Below the pieces are notes generated by a model. It did no database searches, was not told where the DNA came from, and saw only the letters and a list, made by a program, of their open reading frames with translations. Shown here in pieces: positions 17,687 through 26,813 of a DNA stretch of 64,000 nucleotides. The DNA comes from Oligoflexia bacterium (lineage in GTDB: Bacteria > Bdellovibrionota > Bdellovibrionia > JABDDW01). Position numbers and translations under genes: made by a program. Within the stretch, counting starts at the first letter, position 1. The number at the start of each line of letters is the position of its first letter. The stretch lies in NCBI GenBank assembly GCA_016715815.1, contig JADJXN010000006.1, positions 49,042-113,041 of the forward strand. The letters run 5' to 3'.

Positions 17687-17802
17687 AGTTTTTACTGCTC
17701 TTCAAAGCATATGCCGTCATAGCAAAGCATATATTCCAGTAAATGTTAGATTTTCTAAAAATTGTGATCAGAACTATATATTTTTTGTAAAAAGTATAGA
17801 TG

Positions 17803-19473
17803 CTATCTTGAAGCCTCAAGCATTTGCTTGGCGTGTGCCAGGCTTGTATTGGTGATTTTCTCACCACTAATCAGCCGGCCTAATTCGTTAATGCGCTCTT
17901 TTTGGTTTAGCTCAGAAATACTACTTTTAACAAAGCCACTTTTAACTTGTTTTGATATTAAAAAGTGCGCGTCTGCAAAGGCAGCCACCTGGGGTAGGTG
18001 AGTAATGCTTATTGCTTGGTGCACGCGCCCTATGGATTTTAATTTTTTACCAACTTTTTCCGCTGTGGGGCCACTGACACCTGTGTCTACCTCGTCAAAC
18101 AAATATGTCATTGGTAAATCACTCATGGCTACCACTTGCTTTAGTGCAAGCATTATACGTGAAAGCTCACCCCCTGAGGCAACTTTACTAATAGCACGGA
18201 ACTCATCTTGGGGTGATGGGCGAATGACAAAATTTACCTCACTCATACCAAAAGAATTAAGCTTATCAGAGCCTGCCACTTCAATACTAAATTCAGAGCC
18301 CTTCATGTTTAAGTCTTTAAGTTCTTTATTAACGCCTAAAATTAATTTATTTGAAGCCGTCTTGCGACTTGTGTGAAGTTTTTCAGCAGCCAACCATAGA
18401 TCTTTGTTAAGGGCTGAAATTTCTGATTCAAGTTTTTTAACATTTTCTTCAAAGCCTAAGAGTTCTTCATATTCATTTTTAGCTTTTAATTTAAAACTTA
18501 AAATTTCCTCAACTGTTGCGCCATATTTACGCTGCAATTTTTTTAAATCACTCAGGCGGGCTTGCAGCGAATCTAGGTTTTCGTCATCAGATTCAGAGGA
18601 TTTTTTTGTATAGTCACGCAAATTAAACGCAGAATCTTCAGCCAGAGCTAAAATTTCTTTTAAGTTATTTACAACATTTTTTAGGTGCCCATCAATTTCA
18701 GAAAGAGGCTCACCCCCTCTTACAAGGTCTGAGAGTTTATTATGAATGCTATCAACTTCCCCATAAAGTAAGTCATGAGTGTTTTGCGCAAATTGATTAA
18801 TGCGAGCAGAAAACCTGGCCCGTTGGTATTGGCGGTCAAGCTCTATATCTTCACCAGGTAGGGGTTTAAAATTCTCTATTTCTTCAATTTGAAATTTTAA
18901 AAAATCAAGGCGCTGTTCGCGGTTTTGGACTGAGTTTTTTAAGTTCTCAAGTTTTTCTTTAAGTTCTGTGAACTGCAACAATTTCTCAGAGTAATGTAAC
19001 ATAAGCTTTTCATTACCTGCAAATCGGTCTAAAAGCTGAATTTGCGAGGAAAGTTGCTTTAAACTGTGGTGCTCATGTTGGCCTGTAATTTCAATTAAAT
19101 TTGGAACAAGGCTTTCTAAAATATTCAGCGTTGATAAATAACCATTTATATAAACTCTGTGCTTACCAGTTTTTGAAATAATTCTTCTTATAATGAGCAG
19201 GTCTTCATCAGCTACCAAATCAAGGTTTTTTAAATTGGTTTTAACATCAGGACGGGCACTTAAATCAAAGGCCCCTTCAATTTCAGCGCTTTCTTGGTTA
19301 GCCCGTATAATATCAGAGCTGGCTTTACCTCCTAGAAGTAAGCTTAAAGATTTTAGTAGAACACTTTTTCCGGCCCCTGTTTCACCGGTTAAAATATTAA
19401 GCCCTGGCTTTAAAAAATTAACTAAAAGCTCATCAATTACTGCAAAATTTTTTACTTTTAACTCAAGTAACAA
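17803..19473 (-). CDS. recN: RecN, SMC-like DNA repair ATPase
   Basis: 556 residues. The Walker A segment LTGETGAGKSVLLKSL is near residue 30. A long charged coiled-coil region lies at about 150-370. The ABC signature SGGELSRIMLALK and Walker B TYLFDEVDTGVSG are followed by HLPQVAAFAD. This order is the RecN pattern. It acts in double-strand break repair by holding DNA ends or sister chromatids. Directly downstream of the NAD kinase gene, a pairing found in many bacteria. Expression is often SOS-controlled elsewhere; I see no LexA box I would defend here. Confidence 0.95.
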   Translation of the reverse strand: MLLELKVKNFAVIDELLVNFLKPGLNILTGETGAGKSVLLKSLSLLLGGKASSDIIRANQESAEIEGAFDLSARPDVKTNLKNLDLVADEDLLIIRRIISKTGKHRVYINGYLSTLNILESLVPNLIEITGQHEHHSLKQLSSQIQLLDRFAGNEKLMLHYSEKLLQFTELKEKLENLKNSVQNREQRLDFLKFQIEEIENFKPLPGEDIELDRQYQRARFSARINQFAQNTHDLLYGEVDSIHNKLSDLVRGGEPLSEIDGHLKNVVNNLKEILALAEDSAFNLRDYTKKSSESDDENLDSLQARLSDLKKLQRKYGATVEEILSFKLKAKNEYEELLGFEENVKKLESEISALNKDLWLAAEKLHTSRKTASNKLILGVNKELKDLNMKGSEFSIEVAGSDKLNSFGMSEVNFVIRPSPQDEFRAISKVASGGELSRIMLALKQVVAMSDLPMTYLFDEVDTGVSGPTAEKVGKKLKSIGRVHQAISITHLPQVAAFADAHFLISKQVKSGFVKSSISELNQKERINELGRLISGEKITNTSLAHAKQMLEASR

Positions 19474-19514
19474 AACATCCCCCTAATTCAACCAAAATCC
19501 CCAAACTAGCGCGT

Positions 19515-20375
19515 TTATTCCCTCTGGCCAAATCTGAGTTTAGCTCTTAAAATATCAAAATAATTTCTACTAGGTAGAGTGAGCATGATAACAGAGGGTT
19601 TCCCACGTGTGACCACAACTTCATCTTGTGAAGTTAAATCAGCTACTTTTTGCCCATCTACTAAAAGGGCAGCACGCCCTGAAACCTCATTTAATTTTAA
19701 TTTAATTTTATGGTGATCATTTAAAATCAATGGGCGGTTTGTAAGAGTGTGTGGGCAAACCGGAGTTATAGAAACGGCATTAACTGAAGGGTGAATAATG
19801 GGCCCTCCTGCAGCTAGGCAATATGCTGTTGAACCAGTGGGAGATGCCACAATAAGACCATCGGCTTTAACGTTACTAACAAAAAATGAGTTTGAATAAA
19901 CAGCTATGTCTATAAGGCGAGACCTTGCACCTCTTTCAACAACAATATCATTTAAAGAAGTATAACTTTTTATTTTACCAGTTTTTTTAATTGTGGTTTC
20001 AAGGGTGGCTCTTTTTGTTTTATGCATTTTGCCTTCAAGGGCTAGAGTTAAAACATCAAAAAGCTCTTCATCTCTTGTTTCAGTTAAAAAACCAAGATTA
20101 CCCATGTTTACACCTAAGATGGGGACTTCTCTGCCTTGAAGCCATCTCACCGCAGCTAAAAAAGTTCCATCGCCCCCAAGGGCTACAACAAAATCAAGTT
20201 TTTTTATAGAAGCAGCTTTTGCTTTTTTAGCAAACTTTAGGGCTTTGCAATTTGGATCAAGATAAACTTTTACCTTTTGATGGTGTAGCCACTCGCTGAC
20301 TTCTTGGGCGGTTTCAAATGCTTTTTCAGATTGCGGACGGTAGACGATGCAAATGCTTTGAATTTTCTTACCCAT
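19515..20375 (-). CDS. nadK: NAD kinase
   Basis: ATP- or polyphosphate-dependent NAD kinase that supplies NADP. Motifs are GGDGTFLAAVRW, NMGNLGFLTE, LNDIVVERG and SPTGSTAYCLAAGGP. From the ATG at 20375 (MGKKIQSICIVYRP) the protein has 286 residues, which fits the family. The frame extends back to an ATG at 20456 (MLRASRPGRP), which would add a 27-residue tail unlike the family; I prefer the shorter form. A weak ribosome site at both leaves this open. Confidence 0.93.
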   Translation of the reverse strand: MGKKIQSICIVYRPQSEKAFETAQEVSEWLHHQKVKVYLDPNCKALKFAKKAKAASIKKLDFVVALGGDGTFLAAVRWLQGREVPILGVNMGNLGFLTETRDEELFDVLTLALEGKMHKTKRATLETTIKKTGKIKSYTSLNDIVVERGARSRLIDIAVYSNSFFVSNVKADGLIVASPTGSTAYCLAAGGPIIHPSVNAVSITPVCPHTLTNRPLILNDHHKIKLKLNEVSGRAALLVDGQKVADLTSQDEVVVTRGKPSVIMLTLPSRNYFDILRAKLRFGQRE

Positions 20376-20525
20376 AGACTGTTTTTGCCACAGAAGGGCA
20401 CTGCCGTCAAACTTTTGAACACTCAAGGGCCGGCCAGGTCTACTTGCGCGTAGCATATATTAAGATCTGGATGGCACGGACTTTGTTATATCTCATCTCG
20501 GATGATCACGTTTTTTGAGGTATTT

Positions 20526-21089
20526 ATGAGAAAAATCCTAGTTTTGGCCGCATTTACTGTTTTAGTTGCTTCTTGCAGCTCTAAAAATAATGACAATGCT
20601 GCCAATACCGCAAGCTTAACCCCTCAATTTTGTAACCAACCACTGTATGGCACTTCAAATGGAAGTACTACAAATTACCCCGGCTATTCTTATAATATTT
20701 GTTTACCTTATAATACCAATGCTTACCCTTATAACCCATGCGTGACTGGTAATGGTTACTATGGCAATAACTACTACAACTGTTCATGGAATAATTGGGG
20801 AAGCTATAACCCCAACTGGTATAGCTACGGTTGCCCAGCAGGCTACATACCTGCACAATCAGGTGTAGTAGGAACGGGCGGGTTTACCTGCGTTCACTAC
20901 ATCTTTTTTCAAAATTTTTATGGTAGAAACCAGCTTTATGCCCCAAGCAACTATGCTTACGGAGCAGGATATACAGGCATTGGTCCCTTACAGTATTGCG
21001 ATACTTACACCAATAACTCCTGTGGTTCTGCTGGTGGCGGTTTAAGGTGTGTGAGCTATGGCAGCCGCTACGGCTTTTGCTCTTGGTAA
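20526..21089 (+). CDS. Tyr/Asn/Gly/Cys-rich lipoprotein
   Basis: Starts at ATG 20526 after a GAGG ribosome site; an in-frame ATG at 20502 would spoil the signal peptide. MRKILVLAAFTVLVASC is a clean lipoprotein signal with the lipid-carrying Cys at 17. The mature 170 residues are dominated by Y, N, G, S and P (for instance NYPGYSYNICLPYNTNAYPYN) with about ten spaced cysteines, which suggests disulfide cross-links in an extended surface or periplasmic protein. No known domain. Divergent from nadK, so its promoter must lie in 20457-20520. Confidence 0.8.
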   Translation: MRKILVLAAFTVLVASCSSKNNDNAANTASLTPQFCNQPLYGTSNGSTTNYPGYSYNICLPYNTNAYPYNPCVTGNGYYGNNYYNCSWNNWGSYNPNWYSYGCPAGYIPAQSGVVGTGGFTCVHYIFFQNFYGRNQLYAPSNYAYGAGYTGIGPLQYCDTYTNNSCGSAGGGLRCVSYGSRYGFCSW

Positions 21090-21106
21090 CAAAGAAAGTT
21101 TTTGTT

Positions 21107-21670
21107 ATGAAGAAAAACATGTTTTTTCTCTTAATTCTTTTAACCGCTTTATCTGAAATCTCATTTGCTAGCAAATGCGAGCAAACTATGGCGCAAATCA
21201 GAGAAGAAATTCATTCCAGTCGTGTACCCTTTAAAAGCCCTCCACCCTATGAATCAAGAATTATTGTTCTAACTAGAGAGCAAAGAGCGCAAATAACTGC
21301 TTTATATTTAAAACAGGGCCGTACCTATGAAGAAGTGCTTGAGTTATTTAGCAAAGAAATGATTAACAGTAAAAGATACTATTATGAGCCATTTACTCCT
21401 GAGTTTATTATTGAAATGCTTGATAGTTACTTTGCTCTTGATGTAAAACTAAATACTCAGGAAAAAGAAGAAATAAAACAACTCTCATTAAAGTATAAAA
21501 AAAGCATAGCCACAGTTGAGCTTGAGTATGCTAAAGGGCTTATGTTTAAAAAACCTCTCTATGAACCACTTAAGCATGGGGCTGTTATACAACTACTAAC
21601 TTATGCTTATAACCTTAACCAAACGCTAGATCAGTATTTAAACTCAAATCACTCCCATAAAGTAAAATAA
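21107..21670 (+). CDS. Secreted helical protein, unknown
   Basis: From ATG 21107 the protein has 187 residues, with a signal peptide (MKKNMFFLLILLTALSEISFA, cleavage before SKCEQ). The rest is charged and helical. Two similar stretches, LTREQRAQITALYLKQGRTYEEVLELFSKEM and LNTQEKEEIKQLSLKYKKSIATVELEYAKGL, each follow a short strand and are in turn followed by YEPF or YEPL, so the protein looks like a tandem duplication of about 75 residues. Starts 17 bases after the lipoprotein gene and is probably co-transcribed with it. Function unknown. Confidence 0.75.
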   Translation: MKKNMFFLLILLTALSEISFASKCEQTMAQIREEIHSSRVPFKSPPPYESRIIVLTREQRAQITALYLKQGRTYEEVLELFSKEMINSKRYYYEPFTPEFIIEMLDSYFALDVKLNTQEKEEIKQLSLKYKKSIATVELEYAKGLMFKKPLYEPLKHGAVIQLLTYAYNLNQTLDQYLNSNHSHKVK

Positions 21671-21711
21671 AGCCTTGGCCAAAGCCCCTTTTTAATAATA
21701 TAAATTAAGCA

Positions 21712-24700
21712 ATGGCGAAGGGGTTTTTATACTTATTTATACTTGTTTTCTTAGCCCTTGGTTGTAGCCCAAAAACCCAGGCCCCTTATTTAGAAAATGC
21801 ACCGCCTGGCTCCCTTAATACAGCAGCTTGCAAAAACACAAATTTAAATTTTACAAACTTAAATGCTCAAAATATTCGTGGGATTATTAATTGTCTTAAC
21901 GGAGATCAAAATAAACTTTTAGCTTATAAAGAATTTTTAGATTCAGCATCAACAGAAGATTTAAATGCAGTTTTAGATGCTTTTAATTTTTACATGCCTT
22001 GGGGGAGTCAGCGGCATAAAGATTTCTTAGATGTTATTAAACTATTAAATCAAAAAGGTTATTTACAAGGTTTTTTAACACAAGTTCAAGTTTTGGGAGA
22101 AAATAAACTCATACAAAAATTTGTTAAAGCTGCTCTTCCAGTATGGGAAGAAAACTCTGTGTTTAACCCAGAGCCAGAGCTAGAGGTTATTTATAAATAT
22201 TTAGCAAAAATTCTGGAAAATAATGAGTTTAACGAGCTTATTGAAAGCTTTGAAATTTTAGCCAACCCCTCCGCCTTTACCGCAGCAGCTTATTTAGCTT
22301 TGCCATATCCTCAACAACTAGGCTCAGATAAAGCAACAGACTTGATTTCAAATCTTCTTTTAGAAATGTTTCATGATCAAAGTTTTAATTCTCTTGTGAG
22401 AGAGCTTTCAAAAGTAGATATTATTAAAACTTTTAAAACTTCAAACCAAGCTGAACGACAAGGTTTTGAAAGCGTTTTTTCTTATGCTGCCTCACGGGCT
22501 GAAGATAATTATAATTATTTAAAACGCGCGCAACTGATGATTGCTTCTATCCAAACTCCTGTAACATGTTTTTTTGAAAAACCAGGGCAAAGGCGGGCTG
22601 AGAGCTTATTAAAATTTTTAATTGATGAAGTAAAAGGTAAAACAAAACAAGAATTAGATGAGTTTTGGTTAAAAACCATTGCTTTGCTTTTTTCATCAAG
22701 TCAGGGGCTTTGCAACATTTCGCCATATACAATAGCTAATTATGATGTTGTTACTGACATGGTAAAAGCGGGACACGGCAAAGATTACGCTGAGTTTTGG
22801 ACTCTTTTATCAAAAAACCCTGAATTCGATTCTTTGGTGGAGAGCTTAAAATCTCCAAACTATGTTAAAGCGGCCCCTGTGATTAGTGAGGTGGCAAAGC
22901 GGGAAGTTTTAAAACATGTTATAAATATGCTTTCTGATGATTTAACTGATAAGGGTGCAAACGCACAGTCAAGAATTTTTTCTCATTTATCTGAGCCAAA
23001 TTTGCAAAAAAGTTTTATTAAAGTTTTTCAGCGAGTGTTAAATAATAATAACCGCTTGGCGTTAAAAGAATTTTCAAAAAGTCTTGTAAGTGTTTGGGCG
23101 GATTCTCGTGGTGGTTTGGGAGAGTTTACTAAAGTGGTAAGCCAGTCCACAAAAGTTTTAGGCAATAAACCTATTGAGGAGTTTTTTACTTTATTATTTA
23201 AAGATCAAAATTTAATAAATAAAACATCCCCTGCATTTATTAGGCTTGTAAAAAATAAACATTTTGAAAGTGCTGTGGAGCTAACATCTGCGCTTTCAGG
23301 AAGTGGGGAGCTTGCAAAATTAATTGTTTTTATAGCAGATCTTTTAAGAAACGGACAATTACCACCTCAAAACATAAGTACAGGCGCTCCAGATTATACA
23401 AAAACGCCCGCGCACATTATTGAAAGTAAAAGCCCTGTAACTACACCGCCTGATTTTGAATCATATAAGCCGTGTTTAGATATTAAAGGTGGTCTTTTTG
23501 GCGACAATGGTTCAAACCTTGAAAGAGCAGCACATTGTTTTAATCACCAGGGAAAGTATCCGGAGTTTGTTGAAGTTATTAATGTTCTAAAGGCTAACCA
23601 ACTACTATCAAGTGCTTCAAAAATATTATCTTTTGTTATTACTGAATCCCACTTAACAGGTAATTTATTAAATGAATTAGAGCTCCTTCTTAATAAAGGT
23701 TTAGTTACAAAATTAACTAAAATTTATTTTGAACTCATGCACTCTGGCTTTTCTGAACACATTGACCTGGCATTTAATTTGTTACTGAAGCACCCAGATC
23801 TTAACTCATTTTTAAACTTGTCCGCTGTGTTTTTGGAAAGAGCTGGTACAAGTCAAACATTTAGCTCACTTTTAGATATTACTTTAAAAAAGCCCAAAAA
23901 ATTTTATTTCAGCCAAAACCAATACCGCCTTAAAGTTAAAGACCCTAGTGGCATTAAAAACCAAATTGTCCAATGGTACCCTGATTTAAATACAAGTCAA
24001 ATTGAGCAAATTTACCAAGAGGCAAGAGAGAATTTTGAAACCCATAATGATACTTGGCTTTACCAAGAGGGCAGTTATGAAAAGCAAAGTTATGAACAAT
24101 TTCGCTCAGAATTTTTTGGTTTAATAAGTGATCTTTTAAGGTCAAATTCATTAGAAGAATTTATTTTAGCCTTTCAAGATTATGCCAAAGATAAATCAGC
24201 TTTAGAGTTTGTGCAGTTTTTAAGTGATTGGCAGATGGTCTCTTTAAATTATAAGTCTGATGGCCAAGCTTATGTACGCATACAATCCGGACTTGATGCC
24301 CTTGAAAATCTGGTGCTAAACAGTGATTTTGGCTATGTGATAATGGATCACATAGGCCTGAGTTTTCAAATTGCAGTTGTTAATTCAAATGATTTTGTTA
24401 AGACCATAAAAGAGCAGCGCAAACTTGTAAAATTAGGTCATGATGTCTCAAAAAATTTTGGCCCCAAAGAAAAATATTATAAATTTAAAAATATGCTTTC
24501 AAGCTTTCCTGTTTTGGAGTTAATAGCTCAAAATAAACAGCTAAGAGTTTTACAGCGCCTGTATCGCGCTTTTTATAATGCAACACCAATTGAATACCGT
24601 GAAGTTCAAGACCCAAAACTTAATTATATGAACTCCATTGATAGGTTTAACAAAATGGGTTTTTTCAAAAACCTTACAATAGCTATCAGGCAAGCTGATT

Positions 24701-25500
24701 CACAAAACCAGGCCGGTAATATTGTAAATGTAATAACAAATTTAGCTTTGAAGGTTAAAAAAGAAGATATTCCCTTTTTAAGAAAATCTTTAAATATAAT
24801 TGTAGAACAAGCCCGCCTGGGTGGTAACGGGCCTGTTGAGCAACTTTTAAAACATTTTTGGAATTTACAAAATGATTTAGATAATTATGAAAAATTTAAA
24901 ACCCACTTAATGCACTTTGCATTGGGGCAGGAAAACATACTGCCGCATTTAAGCCCTATAATTAAAATTTTGCCAGAGTTTTTAGTAAACCCAAACGCTA
25001 ATAGACTTATTAATACGATTGTTAATGATCTTAAATCTAGTGAGCAAAGCTCGGCCCTTTTTAGCTTGGGCTCAAATATGTCTTTAGTGACAAACCCTGA
25101 TAAACTAAAAAATGAATTGAATTGGCTTTTTGATCAAAACCAAAGCGAAAAAATATTTAAAATTATTCTGGATATTTATAACTCAAACCCAGAATTAATT
25201 GAAGCTTTGGTGAGCGATTTTAGATTATTTATAAATTCCAATGAAGATTTATTAAGTATTCACAACACCCTTGTAGAGGCAAGCCTTATATTAAAAAGTA
25301 TCTACCCAATGACTGGCCAAGCTTTGATGGAGCCCCAGATGAGAGAGGCCTTTGTAAGGCTTAATTTAGCCTTATCTGAAAATGGGGGAATTAAAAAAAC
25401 CAACCAAAGCTTTTCAAAAATACTTGCCAGCTCTAATTTAGAGCAAGAGCTTCATTTTCTATTTGCGCATTTTAAAAAATACCCACTAAACTCTAAGTAA
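21712..25500 (+). CDS. Very large lipoprotein with two Cys-x20-Cys modules
   Basis: 1262 residues with the signal MAKGFLYLFILVFLALGC (lipid Cys 18). Nearly all of it is predicted-looking amphipathic helix with many Asn, Leu, Lys and Phe. After the signal comes C40-x20-C61-LN; after a Pro/Thr-rich linker (about 555-585) comes C588-x20-C609-FN. Each pair opens a helical module of roughly 520-650 residues, so the protein seems to be an ancient duplication. No enzyme motif is recognised. A scaffold or envelope structural role is a guess. It is followed at 24 bases by an AMIN-like gene and then a barrel gene, probably one operon. Confidence 0.85.
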   Translation: MAKGFLYLFILVFLALGCSPKTQAPYLENAPPGSLNTAACKNTNLNFTNLNAQNIRGIINCLNGDQNKLLAYKEFLDSASTEDLNAVLDAFNFYMPWGSQRHKDFLDVIKLLNQKGYLQGFLTQVQVLGENKLIQKFVKAALPVWEENSVFNPEPELEVIYKYLAKILENNEFNELIESFEILANPSAFTAAAYLALPYPQQLGSDKATDLISNLLLEMFHDQSFNSLVRELSKVDIIKTFKTSNQAERQGFESVFSYAASRAEDNYNYLKRAQLMIASIQTPVTCFFEKPGQRRAESLLKFLIDEVKGKTKQELDEFWLKTIALLFSSSQGLCNISPYTIANYDVVTDMVKAGHGKDYAEFWTLLSKNPEFDSLVESLKSPNYVKAAPVISEVAKREVLKHVINMLSDDLTDKGANAQSRIFSHLSEPNLQKSFIKVFQRVLNNNNRLALKEFSKSLVSVWADSRGGLGEFTKVVSQSTKVLGNKPIEEFFTLLFKDQNLINKTSPAFIRLVKNKHFESAVELTSALSGSGELAKLIVFIADLLRNGQLPPQNISTGAPDYTKTPAHIIESKSPVTTPPDFESYKPCLDIKGGLFGDNGSNLERAAHCFNHQGKYPEFVEVINVLKANQLLSSASKILSFVITESHLTGNLLNELELLLNKGLVTKLTKIYFELMHSGFSEHIDLAFNLLLKHPDLNSFLNLSAVFLERAGTSQTFSSLLDITLKKPKKFYFSQNQYRLKVKDPSGIKNQIVQWYPDLNTSQIEQIYQEARENFETHNDTWLYQEGSYEKQSYEQFRSEFFGLISDLLRSNSLEEFILAFQDYAKDKSALEFVQFLSDWQMVSLNYKSDGQAYVRIQSGLDALENLVLNSDFGYVIMDHIGLSFQIAVVNSNDFVKTIKEQRKLVKLGHDVSKNFGPKEKYYKFKNMLSSFPVLELIAQNKQLRVLQRLYRAFYNATPIEYREVQDPKLNYMNSIDRFNKMGFFKNLTIAIRQADSQNQAGNIVNVITNLALKVKKEDIPFLRKSLNIIVEQARLGGNGPVEQLLKHFWNLQNDLDNYEKFKTHLMHFALGQENILPHLSPIIKILPEFLVNPNANRLINTIVNDLKSSEQSSALFSLGSNMSLVTNPDKLKNELNWLFDQNQSEKIFKIILDIYNSNPELIEALVSDFRLFINSNEDLLSIHNTLVEASLILKSIYPMTGQALMEPQMREAFVRLNLALSENGGIKKTNQSFSKILASSNLEQELHFLFAHFKKYPLNSK

Positions 25501-25524
25501 GAAGCATCATTTGAGGGAGCAGCT

Positions 25525-26037
25525 ATGAAAAACCAATTAATAAGTATATTGACGTGTATTTTTATTTCCCCATTTATTTTTGCAGCCATTCCAATTCAAC
25601 AAGCAGCCTCTGAAAAGCTAAACCGCTATATTGAAAAAGGTGTTTTTGTGGGTGGGTATGATAACGGTGTACAGGTTTTAAACTCACTAAGGTCTAACTA
25701 TAATAAGGACTCTAAAATTGAGCGTGTGGTTTTAGATTTAAGCTCCTTCCATAAAAATTTAGCAGCAAAGAGGCCAGGCTTTTTTCACATAAGTGTACAA
25801 AAAAATAAAAAGCGTATTTTAATTAGTTTAGAAAATATTATTGAAAATAAACTTAATGACGAAAAGCTTTCTAAAGTATTAAATAAATCAGAGTTTATTG
25901 AATCAGGCAGAATTTTTTTTGATGATACAAATAAAAACCTAACATTAGAGTTGAAACTAGCAAAACTAGCACAGGTTGAAGTATTTGAATTAAGCCGTGT
26001 GAAGAAAAATGGCAGAATTGTTTTGGATTTGAAATAA
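25525..26037 (+). CDS. Periplasmic AMIN-like protein
   Basis: 170 residues, signal peptide MKNQLISILTCIFISPFIFA. The mature part alternates strands in the pattern of AMIN domains: RVVLDLSSFH, FFHISVQKNKKRILISL, NLTLELKLAK, VEVFELSRVKKNGRIVLDL. AMIN domains localise amidases and secretins by binding peptidoglycan; here it stands alone. GAGGGAG ahead of the ATG is a strong ribosome site. The domain call is by pattern only. Confidence 0.65.
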   Translation: MKNQLISILTCIFISPFIFAAIPIQQAASEKLNRYIEKGVFVGGYDNGVQVLNSLRSNYNKDSKIERVVLDLSSFHKNLAAKRPGFFHISVQKNKKRILISLENIIENKLNDEKLSKVLNKSEFIESGRIFFDDTNKNLTLELKLAKLAQVEVFELSRVKKNGRIVLDLK

Positions 26038-26040
26038 AAT

Positions 26041-26808
26041 ATGATCACAAGAATTTTTTTAGCATTCTTATTGGTTGGAGCAAGTCATGCAGCAGAGGCA
26101 AAAGTTTTTGACTACTCAAAATCTTCTTTTATTGCCTATCTTCGCGGTGCTTTTGGAATTAATAAGGCCCAAAAGTTTGCTTTTGAGCCAGGCTTTGCCG
26201 CAAATATTACATTTCCTGATCACTACGGGGTTAACCAGAATTATAATGCCGAGTTTGGTTTGGGCTTTTCTGTTGGCAAAATGCAAACTCGCGCAGGGGT
26301 GGAGCTAAAATATCCACAACTTGTTAAAGATCTTAATGGTGTAAATGGGGCAACAACTGTGATGACAATAACAAGTGAGGTTTATGGTATAATACCAAAG
26401 TTAAGTATTGAGTATTCCATTAAACAATCATCAACAATGAGAATTTACTTTGGCGTAGGGGCAGGTTATGGAGCCACTGTTATTAAAAACACTGTCACAC
26501 TTAATTCGGCAGGCGTGGCTTTATACCCAACAGCTTCACAAACCTATATTGAAGAGGCTACGGGGTATGCCATTATGGGTGAGGCTTTTACTGGAATTGA
26601 TATCGCCGCTTTTGATAACACAAGTTTTAGCTTTGATGTAGGTTATAACTATCATCCCATCACAGCTTTCACAATTAACCGAAATGCAAATACTACTCGC
26701 GGTGCCATATCAGTTGGTGGTACCCTTACAAACGCGGCTGGCGGCAACCGCACTTTAGATTTGAGTGGTTATTTTGCAAGTGCCACCTTGAGAATTCATA
26801 TTAGGTAA
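26041..26808 (+). CDS. Outer-membrane beta-barrel protein, unknown
   Basis: 255 residues with a signal peptide (cleavage near SHAAEA). The mature protein is made of alternating hydrophobic strands (AEFGLGFSVGKMQTRAGVELKY, MRIYFGVGAGYGATVI, FSFDVGYNYHPI, FASATLRIHIR), typical of small OMP barrels of about eight to ten strands. It ends in Arg rather than the usual aromatic residue. Starts four bases after the AMIN-like gene; convergent with the acyl-CoA synthetase gene. Confidence 0.7.
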   Translation: MITRIFLAFLLVGASHAAEAKVFDYSKSSFIAYLRGAFGINKAQKFAFEPGFAANITFPDHYGVNQNYNAEFGLGFSVGKMQTRAGVELKYPQLVKDLNGVNGATTVMTITSEVYGIIPKLSIEYSIKQSSTMRIYFGVGAGYGATVIKNTVTLNSAGVALYPTASQTYIEEATGYAIMGEAFTGIDIAAFDNTSFSFDVGYNYHPITAFTINRNANTTRGAISVGGTLTNAAGGNRTLDLSGYFASATLRIHIR

Positions 26809-26813
26809 GTATT

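Noticed and set aside
17607..17867. ORFs on both strands over the start of the secreted protein
   Set aside because: Cys/Lys-rich shadows of the recN end and the signal-peptide gene, without ribosome sites or family features.
20457..20501. NAD kinase start at 20456
   Set aside because: It would add a 27-residue basic tail not seen in the family; the ATG at 20375 gives the normal N-terminus.
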